Shown: positions 1 to 11,400 of the stretch, in pieces
Layout: every line of letters starts with the position of its first letter
Numbering within the stretch: position 1 is the stretch's first letter
Source of the DNA: Rhizaria sp. SCN 62-66
Lineage: Eukaryota; Rhizaria, unplaced
Length of the DNA stretch: 47,264 nucleotides
Assembly: GCA_001724265.1 (NCBI GenBank)
Contig: MEDY01000229.1
Coordinates: 1-47,264, forward strand
Direction of reading: 5' to 3'
Made by a program: the position numbers and the translations under genes
The notes under the pieces: model-generated
Told to the model about the DNA's origin: nothing
Databases searched by the model: none
The model's input: the letters and a program-made list of their open reading frames with translations, nothing else

Positions 1-1656
1 CGTGCTGCCGGGGTCGTAATCGTCCTCGTCGCTAGGGTTCGGCGCCAGCGCCGGCAGTACGCCCGCCGGCAGCGGCACGGGGGTCGAGAAGTGTGGCACG
101 AAGCGCTTGCCGCCGGGGGGATACTGCCGCGGCAGCGCGCCAGCCTCGTTGGCGGCGGCGGCAGCGACCTGGATCTCGACGTCTTTGCCGAGGAACGGCA
201 GCAACGCCGTGTCCGGGTGCCGCAGGCGACTGGTGAAGTACGGGCGGTTTGCACAATTGGCGTGCGCCCACGACGACAGCGCGGCGCCTGAGGACCGGGC
301 CGCCGAGGGCGCCAGTACGGACGCGGCGGGGGCCTTAGGTGCCGGCTTCACGACGGACGGTGACGGCGATGACGAAGCTGACGAGGACAGTGACAGGGGC
401 AGAATGGCACTCGCCTTGGTGGTCGTGTGAGGCTTCGCATTGCTCGGGTTGTTGCTGAGGGTGCTGTTGGGGGGCAACGGCAAGTCCAAGTGAGGGTTCC
501 CGTCAGTGATGCTTCTAAGGTGCCAGTGCTTGTTCGTCGTCGCGTGGGCGTTCGCATTGTCTGTCGCGACAATGATGGCACTCGTGGTCGCAGTGTCAGA
601 AATGACACTAGCCGCATCGTCAGCAAGCGGGTTCGCGTTCGTATTGGTTTCACGACTCAGGTTCACTTCATCGACGTCCAACTTGCTCTTCTCGTTCTTG
701 TCACTGCGACCGCGGCCGTTAGACGTGCTGTTGATGTTGTTGCTCAGAGGGTTATCGCCTTCTTCCTCTTCCTCATCACTGTTCACGAGTACGCCGCCGC
801 TGCGCAAAAGGGGCGAGGCAGAAGTGGGCTTCACGGGCATAGTCGCCGCGTTCACCGCCGCGTTCACCGCATGGCCCTTGCGTGGGCCGGCCGGGCCGTG
901 GCCGTCGAGCTGGATCGGCATCGCCAGCGCGCCGGGGCCGTGCGACTGCGACTGGGACTGGGAGGCAGCGAGAGCAGACAGCGCGTCTGCGGCCGCCGAG
1001 TGGAAAACCTCGGCCACCGTGTGCCGCCTCAGGTACTGCATGCCGGGGGCCTCCCACGTCGTGGCGGGCGCGCCGCCGACAAGCGGAGCAGGATGCAGCA
1101 GCGGGCCCGTGGCGATGCTGCCGAAGACGCGGCGCAGCACTAGGTCGGTCAGCGTGGCGTATGCCACCAAGACCGGGGACGCGGCCGTCGCGGGAAAGCG
1201 CGGGCCGGCCGCAAAAACGCCGCGCGGGCGCGTCGCCGCGGAAGTGGCCTCGACCGTGGCGGCCGAGTACGGCGCGAGGTCCGACGGCAGAGGCAAGTGC
1301 TGCAGCGTCGAGGCGTGGAACGCGGAGGTGGCGCTGTCGGCGATGAGGATCGACTCGAGAGGCGCGTCAGTCGTATACAGCGCGCGCTCGGCGTCGTCGT
1401 TGCAGTGCGCGTTGGCGCCAGAAGAAGCGTGCTTGTGCTGGCTCGCGCGGCGCAAGGTGCTGGAGGTCGCAGGCTGAGATGGCTGCCTCTGCTCCTCGTG
1501 TTGCTCATCGAGACACTGGTACTGCTGATGTTGGTGGTGCCTGGATGTGAGCTCAAGCTCGTGTTCGCAAACATGGTGTTCATGCTGCTGTTGCGGCTGT
1601 GAGGCCGTGATGATGTCGTCCCATCCCACGAGGAGCTCGTACTCGGCAGCGGACAT
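1..1656 (-). CDS. Unrecognised protein, N-terminal 552 codons (runs off the left edge)
   Basis: Reading the minus strand from the ATG at 1656-1654 gives 552 uninterrupted codons to base 1, with no stop and no need for an intron, so the gene continues beyond the window. The start lies in a good context (CACCATGTCC), and the sequence upstream of it turns AT-rich. I recognise no domain. Residues 1-75 are rich in Gln, His and Glu. A more ordered stretch around residues 105-200 contains a hydrophobic segment (VLVAYATLTDLVLRRVFG). Residues 225-420 are low-complexity, rich in Ser, Asn and Asp with an acidic run (DEEEEEGD). The last ~90 visible residues (from SSWAHANCANRPYF) again look ordered. The plus-strand open frames in this stretch are shadows. 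The gene is divergent from the giant gene. Confident as coding; function unknown. Confidence 0.78.
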   Translation of the reverse strand, partial: MSAAEYELLVGWDDIITASQPQQQHEHHVCEHELELTSRHHQHQQYQCLDEQHEEQRQPSQPATSSTLRRASQHKHASSGANAHCNDDAERALYTTDAPLESILIADSATSAFHASTLQHLPLPSDLAPYSAATVEATSAATRPRGVFAAGPRFPATAASPVLVAYATLTDLVLRRVFGSIATGPLLHPAPLVGGAPATTWEAPGMQYLRRHTVAEVFHSAAADALSALAASQSQSQSHGPGALAMPIQLDGHGPAGPRKGHAVNAAVNAATMPVKPTSASPLLRSGGVLVNSDEEEEEGDNPLSNNINSTSNGRGRSDKNEKSKLDVDEVNLSRETNTNANPLADDAASVISDTATTSAIIVATDNANAHATTNKHWHLRSITDGNPHLDLPLPPNSTLSNNPSNAKPHTTTKASAILPLSLSSSASSSPSPSVVKPAPKAPAASVLAPSAARSSGAALSSWAHANCANRPYFTSRLRHPDTALLPFLGKDVEIQVAAAAANEAGALPRQYPPGGKRFVPHFSTPVPLPAGVLPALAPNPSDEDDYDPGST

Positions 1657-2430
1657 GGTGCGCAGGGCTGACGAAGCAGACTGTTGCGTGCGTGCTTCTT
1701 CCTTTACCGATATACAGTACTCACAAACAACGACCGCTGCGACAGCGACAAACGGGGGAGTAGAACGCGCTGTCCCGTGTGAAGAAAAGCGGGGTGGGGT
1801 GACGAAAGCAAAAAGGAAGGTGAAGCTTGCTCAATGGAAGCTTCGAGCAGGCTGTCGAATCGACAATATCAAGGAGGACGAAGGGAAGGAGGCGCAAGAA
1901 GAGGAATTACGGCATGAGACTCACTATTTGTCCAACTTAATTGAGTTTCAGGAGATATAGAATAAAGAGAGGTATCTCCAATCCAAAGGAAATATCTACA
2001 GGTTACTATTATACTGAGACTGGCCGCCGAACGAGTGTGGCTTTTTAGTCTCCACCACGAACAAGGCTTGCGCGATATCTCGCACCAGAAAGGACGTGTA
2101 CCGTGCAGTACATGGCGAGAAAATCGCGTAGTACAATAAAATACATCATTTGGTAGCTATCAAATAACGTTTTTTGCCAAAGCACAGAGGTCCGACTGAG
2201 AAACACAACTTTCAAGTGGGGGCAAGCAGAGCACACAATTCCGACAGACCCAGAGACAGACCGACCGACGCGCGCGGCGCGAGGCCGAAAAATGTCTGGC
2301 GGGGGCGTGCCAGAGTCATAGAAAAACGATTTCACAAAATGGTCGTTTTCTCGCCTTCTTGGCACCTCCCTTCAAGTCTAGACCCTTTTTTCGACTACAA
2401 GCGAGTTCTTTTTTCACCTTGCATTTTCAT
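1657..2430. promoter_or_regulatory. Divergent intergenic region between the left-edge gene and the giant gene
   Basis: This stretch of about 770 bases has mixed composition, with AT-rich patches near 1920-2000 and 2100-2180. It separates two divergently transcribed genes, so it should hold both promoters and both 5' leaders. I see no open frame with the local coding composition, no tRNA and no recognisable core promoter element. Confidence 0.4.
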
Positions 2431-5400
2431 ATGGGTGGCACGGTGGTACGTTTCAAAATTTCACGCGACTTCAACAACAGGTCGCGAGACAGCTGCAGAT
2501 TTATCCCAACGCTCCTCGTTATCGCCCCTGATGTCATTTCTACTCTTGCACCTTCGCTCGGACGTTGCTCTGCATGTCCTGGTACTTGTCAACCGCCGTG
2601 TGTGACGCAAACTGAACGATTTACTCTTCTTCCACCCCCGTGCAACCGCCGTCGGCTCACCTCCGACCTCTGGACTGTGCGTCAAAAATCTTACCCATCT
2701 GTTTGCTCTCTCTGTGTACTTCCTTGCTTCTATGCCTCGTTGTGCTGCCAACTTACGACGCGCTTCCGCAGAGCGTTGAGCAGGCTGCTCACGACGAGTT
2801 CGTGCGCACGGTCTTCTCCCCACACTCGACCGAGGCGCAATGCGACCGCACGTTAGAGCGTTTCAACACCGTCATGGCTCTGCGCCATGACGCGCTTTCG
2901 CGCGGCGGCCGCGTCGACGCCAACTCGACCATCGAAACCAACGCGAAATCCGCCCACGCCATCCTTAACCTGCTCGCGCGCGTTCAGCACACCAACGCCA
3001 TCCTCCGCATCAAGGTCCTGGTAGGCTTCTACAACATGGCGCGCTACCCGGGCTTCTACCGCGGAATCATCCGCACACCGCTCGAGCCGCTTCGCCAGTC
3101 GCTGTTGCACTCGTCCGCCGTCACCGTCGATCACGCGCTTACGGCGATGCTGCGTCTGCTGTCCACGGACCTGCTGCTGCCCGACGGCGGCTGCTGCGGC
3201 GCCCCCGCAGAGGAGCTCGCGTCCGCCGAGCGCGCGCCCTACACCGACAACTCGCACCGCATCCGCTCCTCGCGCTCCAATGCCAAGCAGCAGCAGAATA
3301 ACACCGCGAACGCTGCCGGCAGCACTGTGAACGCCTCGACTGGCAAAGGCACCTCTCCGGGCCGTCTGCCGACGTCGTCGACGGCGCCCTCGGTGCACGG
3401 CATGTTCACCGCGGCGGCCGCGGGCCCGCTCTACGGCGCGCGCGACGCCAAGAAGACGGCCGAGCTGGAGCACAGGCTTAAGGCGGCGCTCTTCGCCGAC
3501 CGCTGCTACGACGCTGTCATCAACGTCATCGTCCGCTTCGCGCCCCGCATCGTCGCAGCCAACGCGCACCCCTCGTCCTTCTCCGCTGCTGCCGCCGCGG
3601 GCGCCGGCGGCAGCGACGCGCTGCGCTCTGCGGTCGGCACTGGGCTTGACAGCGGCTCGACCTCTTTCCACAGCTTCCGCGCAGGGGTCGACGCCGCCTC
3701 GGCGGGCCGCGGCTCCGCGCTGGGTCATAGTAGCACGACGGGGGCCGCGTCTGGCGGCGTGCCCATCGTGTCGGCATTCCCCGTGCAGCCGCGCGCGTCG
3801 CGGAGAGAGAACATGATCGTGGCCAAGGCGCTGTGCGTGCTGGCGATGGCGCTCGTGGCGCGCGCCTCGACGTCGTCTTACTTCCTCGTCGAGCACATCG
3901 TCTCCAAGCTCGACTCGTTTGTGCCGCTCTCTACCGCCACGACCGCCAACAACGCTGCCGCTGGTTCTGGCTCTGCAGCTGCCACCGCCACCGCCACTGC
4001 GACTGGCTCCGGCTCCGGCTCTAGCGCCGTTGGTAACAACAGTACTCGTGTGCGGAGCGTGTCGCGCTCGCAGGAGGAGGCGCAGCTGCTGCGCGCCGTC
4101 GAGGACGCCCGCCGCGCGGCGGGCTACGTGGCGCCCGTGGTGCGCTACGGCAACGTGATCCGCGAGACGGAGCCGCGCAAGACGGCGCGCACGGACCCTG
4201 CGCACGTGGGCGCGGGCGTCATGGGCGGGCTGCTGTGCGCGCGGCCCTCGCTCGCGGCGGGCGGCGGCAGCTCGCTCTCGGCCGTGCTCGCGCCCTCGGC
4301 CTCCAACCTCAAGGGCAGCAACACCGGCTCCGCGGGCGCGACCGCGGGCGCGGGTCCCGGTGTCGCGGTCAAGGAGGCCGACGGCCCCCGCCCCGTCTCG
4401 TTTCTCTTCGACCTGCTGCTGGCGCTGTCGACGCACGGCGAGCGCGAGGTGCGCCTCGCCGCGGCCCACGCGCTGCGTGGCTTCCTGCTGCACACGTCGT
4501 ACCGGCGCGCGCGCGAGCTGCAGACTCACGCGCTGCGCGGCGGGTACCTGCTTTGGTACCTCTACTACCTCACGCCGCGCGCTGGCATGGCCGAGCACCG
4601 CGCGTGGCGCCACGATGACCCGCCGTTCCTGGAGCTGCTCTCGGTGCTGACCGGCGGCAACGACGCCGCCCGCGGCGTGCTGCAGCGCGCGCTGCCGCAG
4701 CCGCTGTGGGAGATGGCGGAGCAGCCGCGGCGGCCGTACGCCGGGCAGATGACGGGGTACTACGCCAAGGTCCGCAGCACCGAGGCCGCGGCGATGCAGG
4801 ACAAGCTGTGGGTGTGCTTCTCCAAGGGCGCGCTGCGCTTTCTCGACTACACCAAGGTGTTTGCGGCGCTGGACCGCGAGCACGCGACGCCGACGCTCAT
4901 CTGGGCCGAGCGCAACAAGGTCGAGCTGCTCGATGCGATCCAGACCGAGGTGGAGGACTTCCGCGTTCAGAAGGACGTCGACCCGCTCTCGTGGTGGGAC
5001 CACGAAGGGTTCGACGTGACGTACCCGTCGCTGGGCCGCCACCTCAAAGTCGGCGCGTACTACATCCGCAACCTGCTGCCCGAGCTGCAGCGCCAGTGCG
5101 ACGTGCTGTACCGTAAGGACCGCTACACGAGCGCGCTTGTCCCCACGGGCGCCGCGCCGGACCCGGCGTGGGAGCTGCAGATTGCGCCCGCGGAGCTGCC
5201 CGTGCTGGTGTCGCTGTGCTTCCAGCGCGCTGTCGTCGAGGACGACGTGGGGTGGAAGCTCGCGTGCATCCGCGTCATGACCGCGCTCTACACGCGCTAC
5301 CCAGAAGTGCTCCAGGACGCGGACATGATGCCGTATCTCATCTGGCTGCTCACGCCCAAGCCGGAGCTCGACGCCGCGCGCGAGCGCGAGCGCGAGCGTG

Positions 5401-8400
5401 AGCGCGAGGCCGAGTCCAACGGCCACGGCCACAGTTACAGTCACAACGCACTGACGCACGACGGCAGCACGGCCAGCGTCGAGCTGACCGCGGCGTCGGG
5501 CGCGCTCGTCGTCGCCGGCAGTAAGCCCGCCGCCGGCCTCGGTGCCAGCAGCGCCGGCGACCGGTTCGACCCCACGAGCGCCGAGTCGGCACTCGTGTGG
5601 CGCGACTACGTGATCAGCTTTCTGGAGCGCCTGCTGACGCACCCGGGTAATATCTCGCGCTTCGTCGCCTGCAACGGCGTCAACACGATCCTCTACTACA
5701 TCGTCCAGGTGCACCGCGACGGCAAGGCCGCGCGGGCCAAGCTCGCCGAGAAGATCGCCGTCGAGAGCTACGCGCCCGGTCATGAGCGCGTCGACTTCGG
5801 CGACTCAAAGGCCGCCAGCGCGAACGGCGGCGCGGGGAGGACCTCGGTCTCGCTCGTGTCGCCCAGGGGCAACAACAGCACCAGCGACTCTGCCGCGGCT
5901 GCTGGTGGCGCCGGCGGCGCGCGCGGCAGTCTCCGCACGCGCACCGACGCTGCCCTCGCCGCGCCGGCCAACGCGACAGCGAGCTCTAGCAGCATGCCTC
6001 AGTTCCAGCGCAACAAGACGATCATGCTGATGCTCGAGGCCGACGACGACGACGACGCCGGCAACGGCAGCGGCAGCAAGGCCGACGGCAGCACACCCGA
6101 CGGCGCCGCTGGCTCCAGCTCCGGCCGCCGCGGCACGGCGCTGGCCCGCAACGGCTCCGACAGCGCTCCTGCGAACGCCGCTTCCGCAACCGGCTCTGAG
6201 GCGACGAGTGCGGCGCCCGCCAAGACCCTCAAGGCGGCCGGCACTCGCAACGCCGCTGCCGCCGCCGCCGCCGCCGCCGCCGGTGCCGACTCGACTGTAG
6301 GCTCGCCTGCTGCGGGCGACGACGCTGCCAGCGCGAGCGACAGTGACAGCGACTACACCGACTCCGAGTCGATGATCGCCGCCGCCAACGCCGCCGCGAC
6401 TGCCGGTGCCGCGAGCGACAAGCCCGCTTCCACGGCGGTAACCGTGCGCAAGCCGCGCGCGCCGTACGTAATCCCGACGCCTCTGACGATGACGACGCAC
6501 GCGTCGGCCCGCCGCGCGCGCGCGCGTCTGCCGCAGCCGCGCGAGGACCTGCTGGAGGACATCCCGGCCCCCGCGGCGCGCGCCGTGGTCGCACAGCGCT
6601 GTCTCGACCTGCTCGCGCTCGTCGTGGCCAAGGCGCCGCGTCTGCGCCGCACAATGTTCAAGGAGCAGGTGCTCATTGCGCTGGTGCAGCTGCTCGTGTC
6701 CGAGAGCGAGGACATGGTCGACGGCGCGCTCCGCGTGCTCATGGCGCTCATCGACTCGAACACGCACGTGGTGCCCGAGCTCGCGTCGACGGGTGTGTTC
6801 CTGTTCCTGCTCTACGCCACGCGCGGCGCGCGCAAGGTGACGGGCACGATGGCCGAGTTCGTCGCCAAGTACGCGCGCAAGCAAGCCTCGCGCTACACCG
6901 AGACCCGCGGCACGTCGGTGCTGTCACCGTTCCTCCCGCCCCCCTTCGTGCGCTTGCTCAACTCGGCGACGCCGGGCGACGCCGCGCGCGCCGTGCTGCT
7001 GCTCGACCTGCCGTCGATCGAGGAGACGGGGCTGCTGTGGACGCCCTTCATGCGGTCCGACCTCACCACGGCCGTGTGCCGCCGCGTCGCGCCCTTCGCC
7101 GCCGCGCTGGCCGCGGACCCCACGCTGGTGTACGAGTACAACGATGCCGACAACCACGCGCACATCGAGTTCCCCACGCACGAGCAGGAGCTCTACGTCG
7201 GGCAGGTCTACGTCCGCGTCTTTAACGAGAAGGCCGCTGCCGAGGCCGCCGCCGCCGCTGCCGCGGGTGCTGCGCTGCCCAGTGAGCAGGACAACGCGCC
7301 CGCGGCCGCCTCTGCGACGATCGCGGAGGAGGCTGAGGGAGAGGGCGTCGAGGTCTCCTCGCACCCCGCCAACGCTTCTGCTGCGGATAGTGCTGCTTCT
7401 CCTGCGTGCGCCAGTGCCAATGCTGCGAGTGCTGCTGCTGTTGCGGAGCCGCTGGGCCCCACGACGCTGGGCCCCAACGCGCTGCCCGTCGTGCGCGGCC
7501 TCCCCTCACCGCCGGCCTTCTTCAAGGCGCTCATCACGGAGCTGTACCTCAACGGGCCCACGTACGCGGCCTCGGTCGCCGCGCAGCTCGTCATCACCAC
7601 GCCCTGCGCCGCCAAGATCCCCACCGCGCCCGGCGCCGCGCTGTCCTCGTCCTCGGCCACCGCGCCGCCGACCCCGGCCGCCGCGGGCGCCGTGCGCACA
7701 GTCACCTTCGCCGGCGCTGGCGCCGGCTCCAACACCGCCTCGAGTGTGGAGGAGCAGGAGCAGGAACAGCTGCACCAGCGCCGCTGCGAGCACCTGGTGC
7801 ACCTGATGCGCGCGCAGGTCGTAATGGCGCAGCACCTGCCCCAGTACTCGCACTTCACGTCCTACCGCGCGCTGCCGCAGCTGCTCGCCATCCTCGACGC
7901 GCTCCGCGGGCCCTTCACGGCGCAGAACGACCTGCTGCGCGTCGGTGTCCGCCTCTGGCGCGCCGCGCTCACTGCGCAGCGCGCCCCCGCCTCGGCCCAT
8001 GCTACAGCGGGCAGCGGCGAGAGCGGCGATGGCAAGACCGGGCTCACGATCGACGTCGACTCCCCGCTCGCGCCCGTCGGCGGCGGCAAGTCCGTGGCCA
8101 AGAGCGCCGAGGACGGCGGCAGCAGCAGCGATACGTCTCTCTCGGCCCTCGCCGCCGCCTCCGCTGCGTCTGCGGCCGCGGCGGTGTCGAACGCGTCGCA
8201 GTGCGTTGCGCTGGGCGGTGTCCCACTCATCATGCGGTTGGTGCGCGCCGTGTCGGCGCACTGCGACGCGGCGCTGGAGCAGCCCGTGTTTGAGGACGAC
8301 GAGGACGTCAAGGAGAACGTCTCGCTGCTCGACCACCTGCTCAACACGCTCAACGCCATGGTCATGCTCTCCAGCGGCGCCGGTGACTCTGATTCCAGCC

Positions 8401-11400
8401 CCACCGCCTGCCTCAGCAACGACAGCCACAGCGCACTGCCGTCGTCCGCGGCGTCCTCGATCTCGGTCCTCGGCGGCGCCAGTGGTAGCGGCGCCGCCCC
8501 CAGCGCCGCCGCGCCCGCGGCCGTCTCTGTGGGCGTGAGCCACCTGATGGCGGACCACGGCGCCATCACGCACGTGCTGCTGTTGTGCTTGCGCACGCTG
8601 CCGACGCACGTGGCGACACAGCGCCCGCGCCTGGCGACCACGGCGCTGCGCCTGCTGGCCACGCTCGCGCGCTTTGTGCCCAACTCGCACCCGCTGCTGC
8701 TGCGCCACGGCGTCGTGCTGGACGCGGTCCGCCTCTCGCTCGGCTACACCGCTGACTCGGCCGCCGTGCTCGCGATCGACCGCATGGGGCAGCCGTCCAC
8801 CGCGGGCTCGCGCCTTAACAACAGCGCCGCCACCACGCCCGCCGCGTCCGCCGCCGCGCCCGCTGCTGCTGCTGCGTCGAGTAGTCCCTCCGGTAGTGAC
8901 TCTGTGCCCGCGTCGCCCAAGCCGTCCCGCCCCGCGCGCAACCGCATGTCTGCGGCGACGGCGATGACGGCGCCGTCCCCGCTGGCGGCTTCGGCGCTGC
9001 CCGAGCACGCCCGCCTGACGCGCAAGGCCTCGCACCTCGCGGGCTCCAACGAGCGGCTGCTGCCTGGCGAGTCGGACGTCAACGTGCGCTTTGCGGCTGC
9101 GACGCTGCTGTCATCGCTCGCACTGCACGCCGACGCCTTCGCGCCCACCATCGCCAACTCGGCCGCCGCGGCCCCCGAGGCGCACCCCGTCGCCGCGCTG
9201 CTGCTGCAGGGCGCGCTGGGTCCGCGCATCGCCGCCTCGGCCGTCGTCCGCGACGCTGTGCGCAACACGGCCGCGCGCCGCCGCCAGCGCCGCCACGCCG
9301 CGGCCGCCGACGCCGCCGCTGAAGGCTGCACCGCCGCCGCGCTCCGCGTGCCCGCCGCCGCGGTCAAGGCGCTGCTCGCGTCGGGCGCCGTCTCCGGCAC
9401 CGGCTCCGCCACCGCCGAGGAGACCGTCCACATGCAGCTCGACTCCGGCGTTGGCGACGAGTTCGACGCCGAGGGCAGTGACATCGAGGACGACGTGCCG
9501 GACCCCACCACGGTCGCCGGCTCCAGCGGCTCCGGCTCTGGCGCCGCCGGCGTGCCCGCGCTGGGCGACGGCGCGCTGGACCTCGACTCGGGCGTGGGCA
9601 GCGGCCGCGGCCGCCTCGCGCTGCTCGCGCTGGCCACGGCCGTGGCAACGGTGGCGCAGACGCACGCGCTCGGCGACGACTCGGCTGCGCAGGCCGCCAG
9701 TCAGGCCGCGCAGGCCGCTGAGGAGGCCGCGTCCGCCGCCGCCGCCGCCGCGGCAGTGGCCGTGAGCGCGCTCTCGCCCACCTCCGCGGGCGCCTACGGC
9801 GAGGAGGAGGAGTACCAGCTCGACGAGGCCGCTGAGGCCCTCATCGCCACCGCCTCGGGCGACCTCCCCCCGCCCGAGTCCAGCGCCTCCTCTGCCTCCG
9901 CCGCCGCCGCTGTTGCTGCCGCCGCGGGGCCCGTGTCGCGCGTGTTGCGGCTGGCCGCGGCCTCGCGCTCGCCCTGCGGCGTCGCCATGGCGCTCGCAGC
10001 GCTGCACACGCTCACGCCGCAGCTTTTCCTCGTGCTCGCCGCGGGCGGGCCCGCAGCGCTGCTGGCCGCGGCCGACGCCGAGACGCGCTCGCCGTCGCTG
10101 TTGTGGGGCGCCGTGGCGAAGAATGACGTGCTGCAGTGGGTCAGCGCGCAGTGCGAGGCGCGCGACACCGCCGCCGCCGTCCCCGTGCCCGTCGAGATTA
10201 GAGAGATCCTGCCCCCCGCCACCGCCGCTGCCCCCGCCTCTTCCGCTGACAGCTCGAGCCGCGCGCCCGCGGTGGCGCTGCCGTCAGCGCTGAAGCTCGA
10301 GGTGACCGAGGCCTCGGTGGCTAGAACCTGGGGCTGGGGCGTCCGCGCGCTCTCGGCCATCGCGTCCATGGTCGTGGTTGAGACCGCGGCCGCGCGCTCC
10401 GCCGCCGCCGCCACGCCCTTTGCGCCCGCGCCGCCGCCCTCGGTCTCCCTGACCCCGGTCGCCGGCTCCCAGTCCTCCGCCGCCACCACCGCGCTCACCG
10501 CGCGCGTCGCCGCGCACACCAGCGCCTCCTCCGGCGCGCTCGCGGGCTCGGCCACCGGCACTTTGCGCGGCAGCGTGAGCGGCGGCGCAGCCGGCGGCGT
10601 GCGGTGCCGCGTCGGCGCCTTCGCGTTCCCGTCGTACCCGTTCGTGCCGGCCGTGTTCCGCCGCGAACTCACCGTCGACGGCGTCTACCTTCGCGTCTTC
10701 ATCGCGCAGGTCGGCCGCGCCGTCCAGGCCGCCGCGCCCGCCGCCGGCGCTGGCGCTGGCTCTGACGATGGCAGCGACGCGGCGCTGGCGGCCACGGGTT
10801 CCTTCCTGTCGCGCCGCGACTCGAGCGCGCTCATCGTGCGCGCGCCCTCCGTCTCCGCCGACGCCGCCACCGCGTCCAATGCTGACTCTGCCCCGGCCAC
10901 GGTGGTGTACATGGTGCCGTCGGTCACTCTGACGATGCCGCTGCGCGAGACCAACGCCGAGTGCGAGGCCGCCGAGAGCTCGCTCGGGCTGCACCGCGCC
11001 AGCTTCCTGCCTTGGCCCGTCGCATCCTCGTCCGCGCTGCCGGCCGGCGCCGCGTCGGCCTCGAGCGGCGCGGCGGCGCTGGCGCAGATGGGCCCGATGC
11101 CCACCACCGTGTCCAACTTCGCCGCCATCTCCAAGTCCTCCTCTTCCACCGGCGCCGGCGCCAGTGCCAACAAGGGCACTGCTCCCGGTAGAGTCGCGTT
11201 CGCTGCGGGCGGCGCCGGCTCCAACCCGCTCGGCCTGGCCCGCCAGCGCGCGGCGGCCTTCGCGCTGCCCGCCGTGGCGGCCACGGCCGGCCGCACCCCG
11301 CTGTCGCTGTTCAACGCGCTCAGCACCGTGGCCGCCGACGCGTGCCTCGCCGCGGCCGCCGCGCTGTGGCCCGGCGCGGAGGCCTTCGCGGACCCCGCCG

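Noticed and set aside
2531-2581. Alternative first exon of the giant gene (ATG at 2531, donor GTACTT at 2582, also in phase)
   Set aside because: The donor lacks the G at +5 that all other donors here share. The ATG at 2431 with GTACGT at 2446 fits better, though transcripts could reverse this.
2853-5783. Minus-strand open frame of 976 codons inside the giant gene, and many similar ones
   Set aside because: Long antisense frames are expected opposite very GC-rich coding sequence. The plus-strand frame has recognisable RME-8 repeats; the antisense product is Arg/Gly/Ala-rich with no domain.
7350-7380. SHPANAS in the giant protein as a decayed J-domain HPD motif
   Set aside because: There is no surrounding helix pattern, it lies in an Ala/Ser tract, and it falls before the element that normally precedes the J domain.
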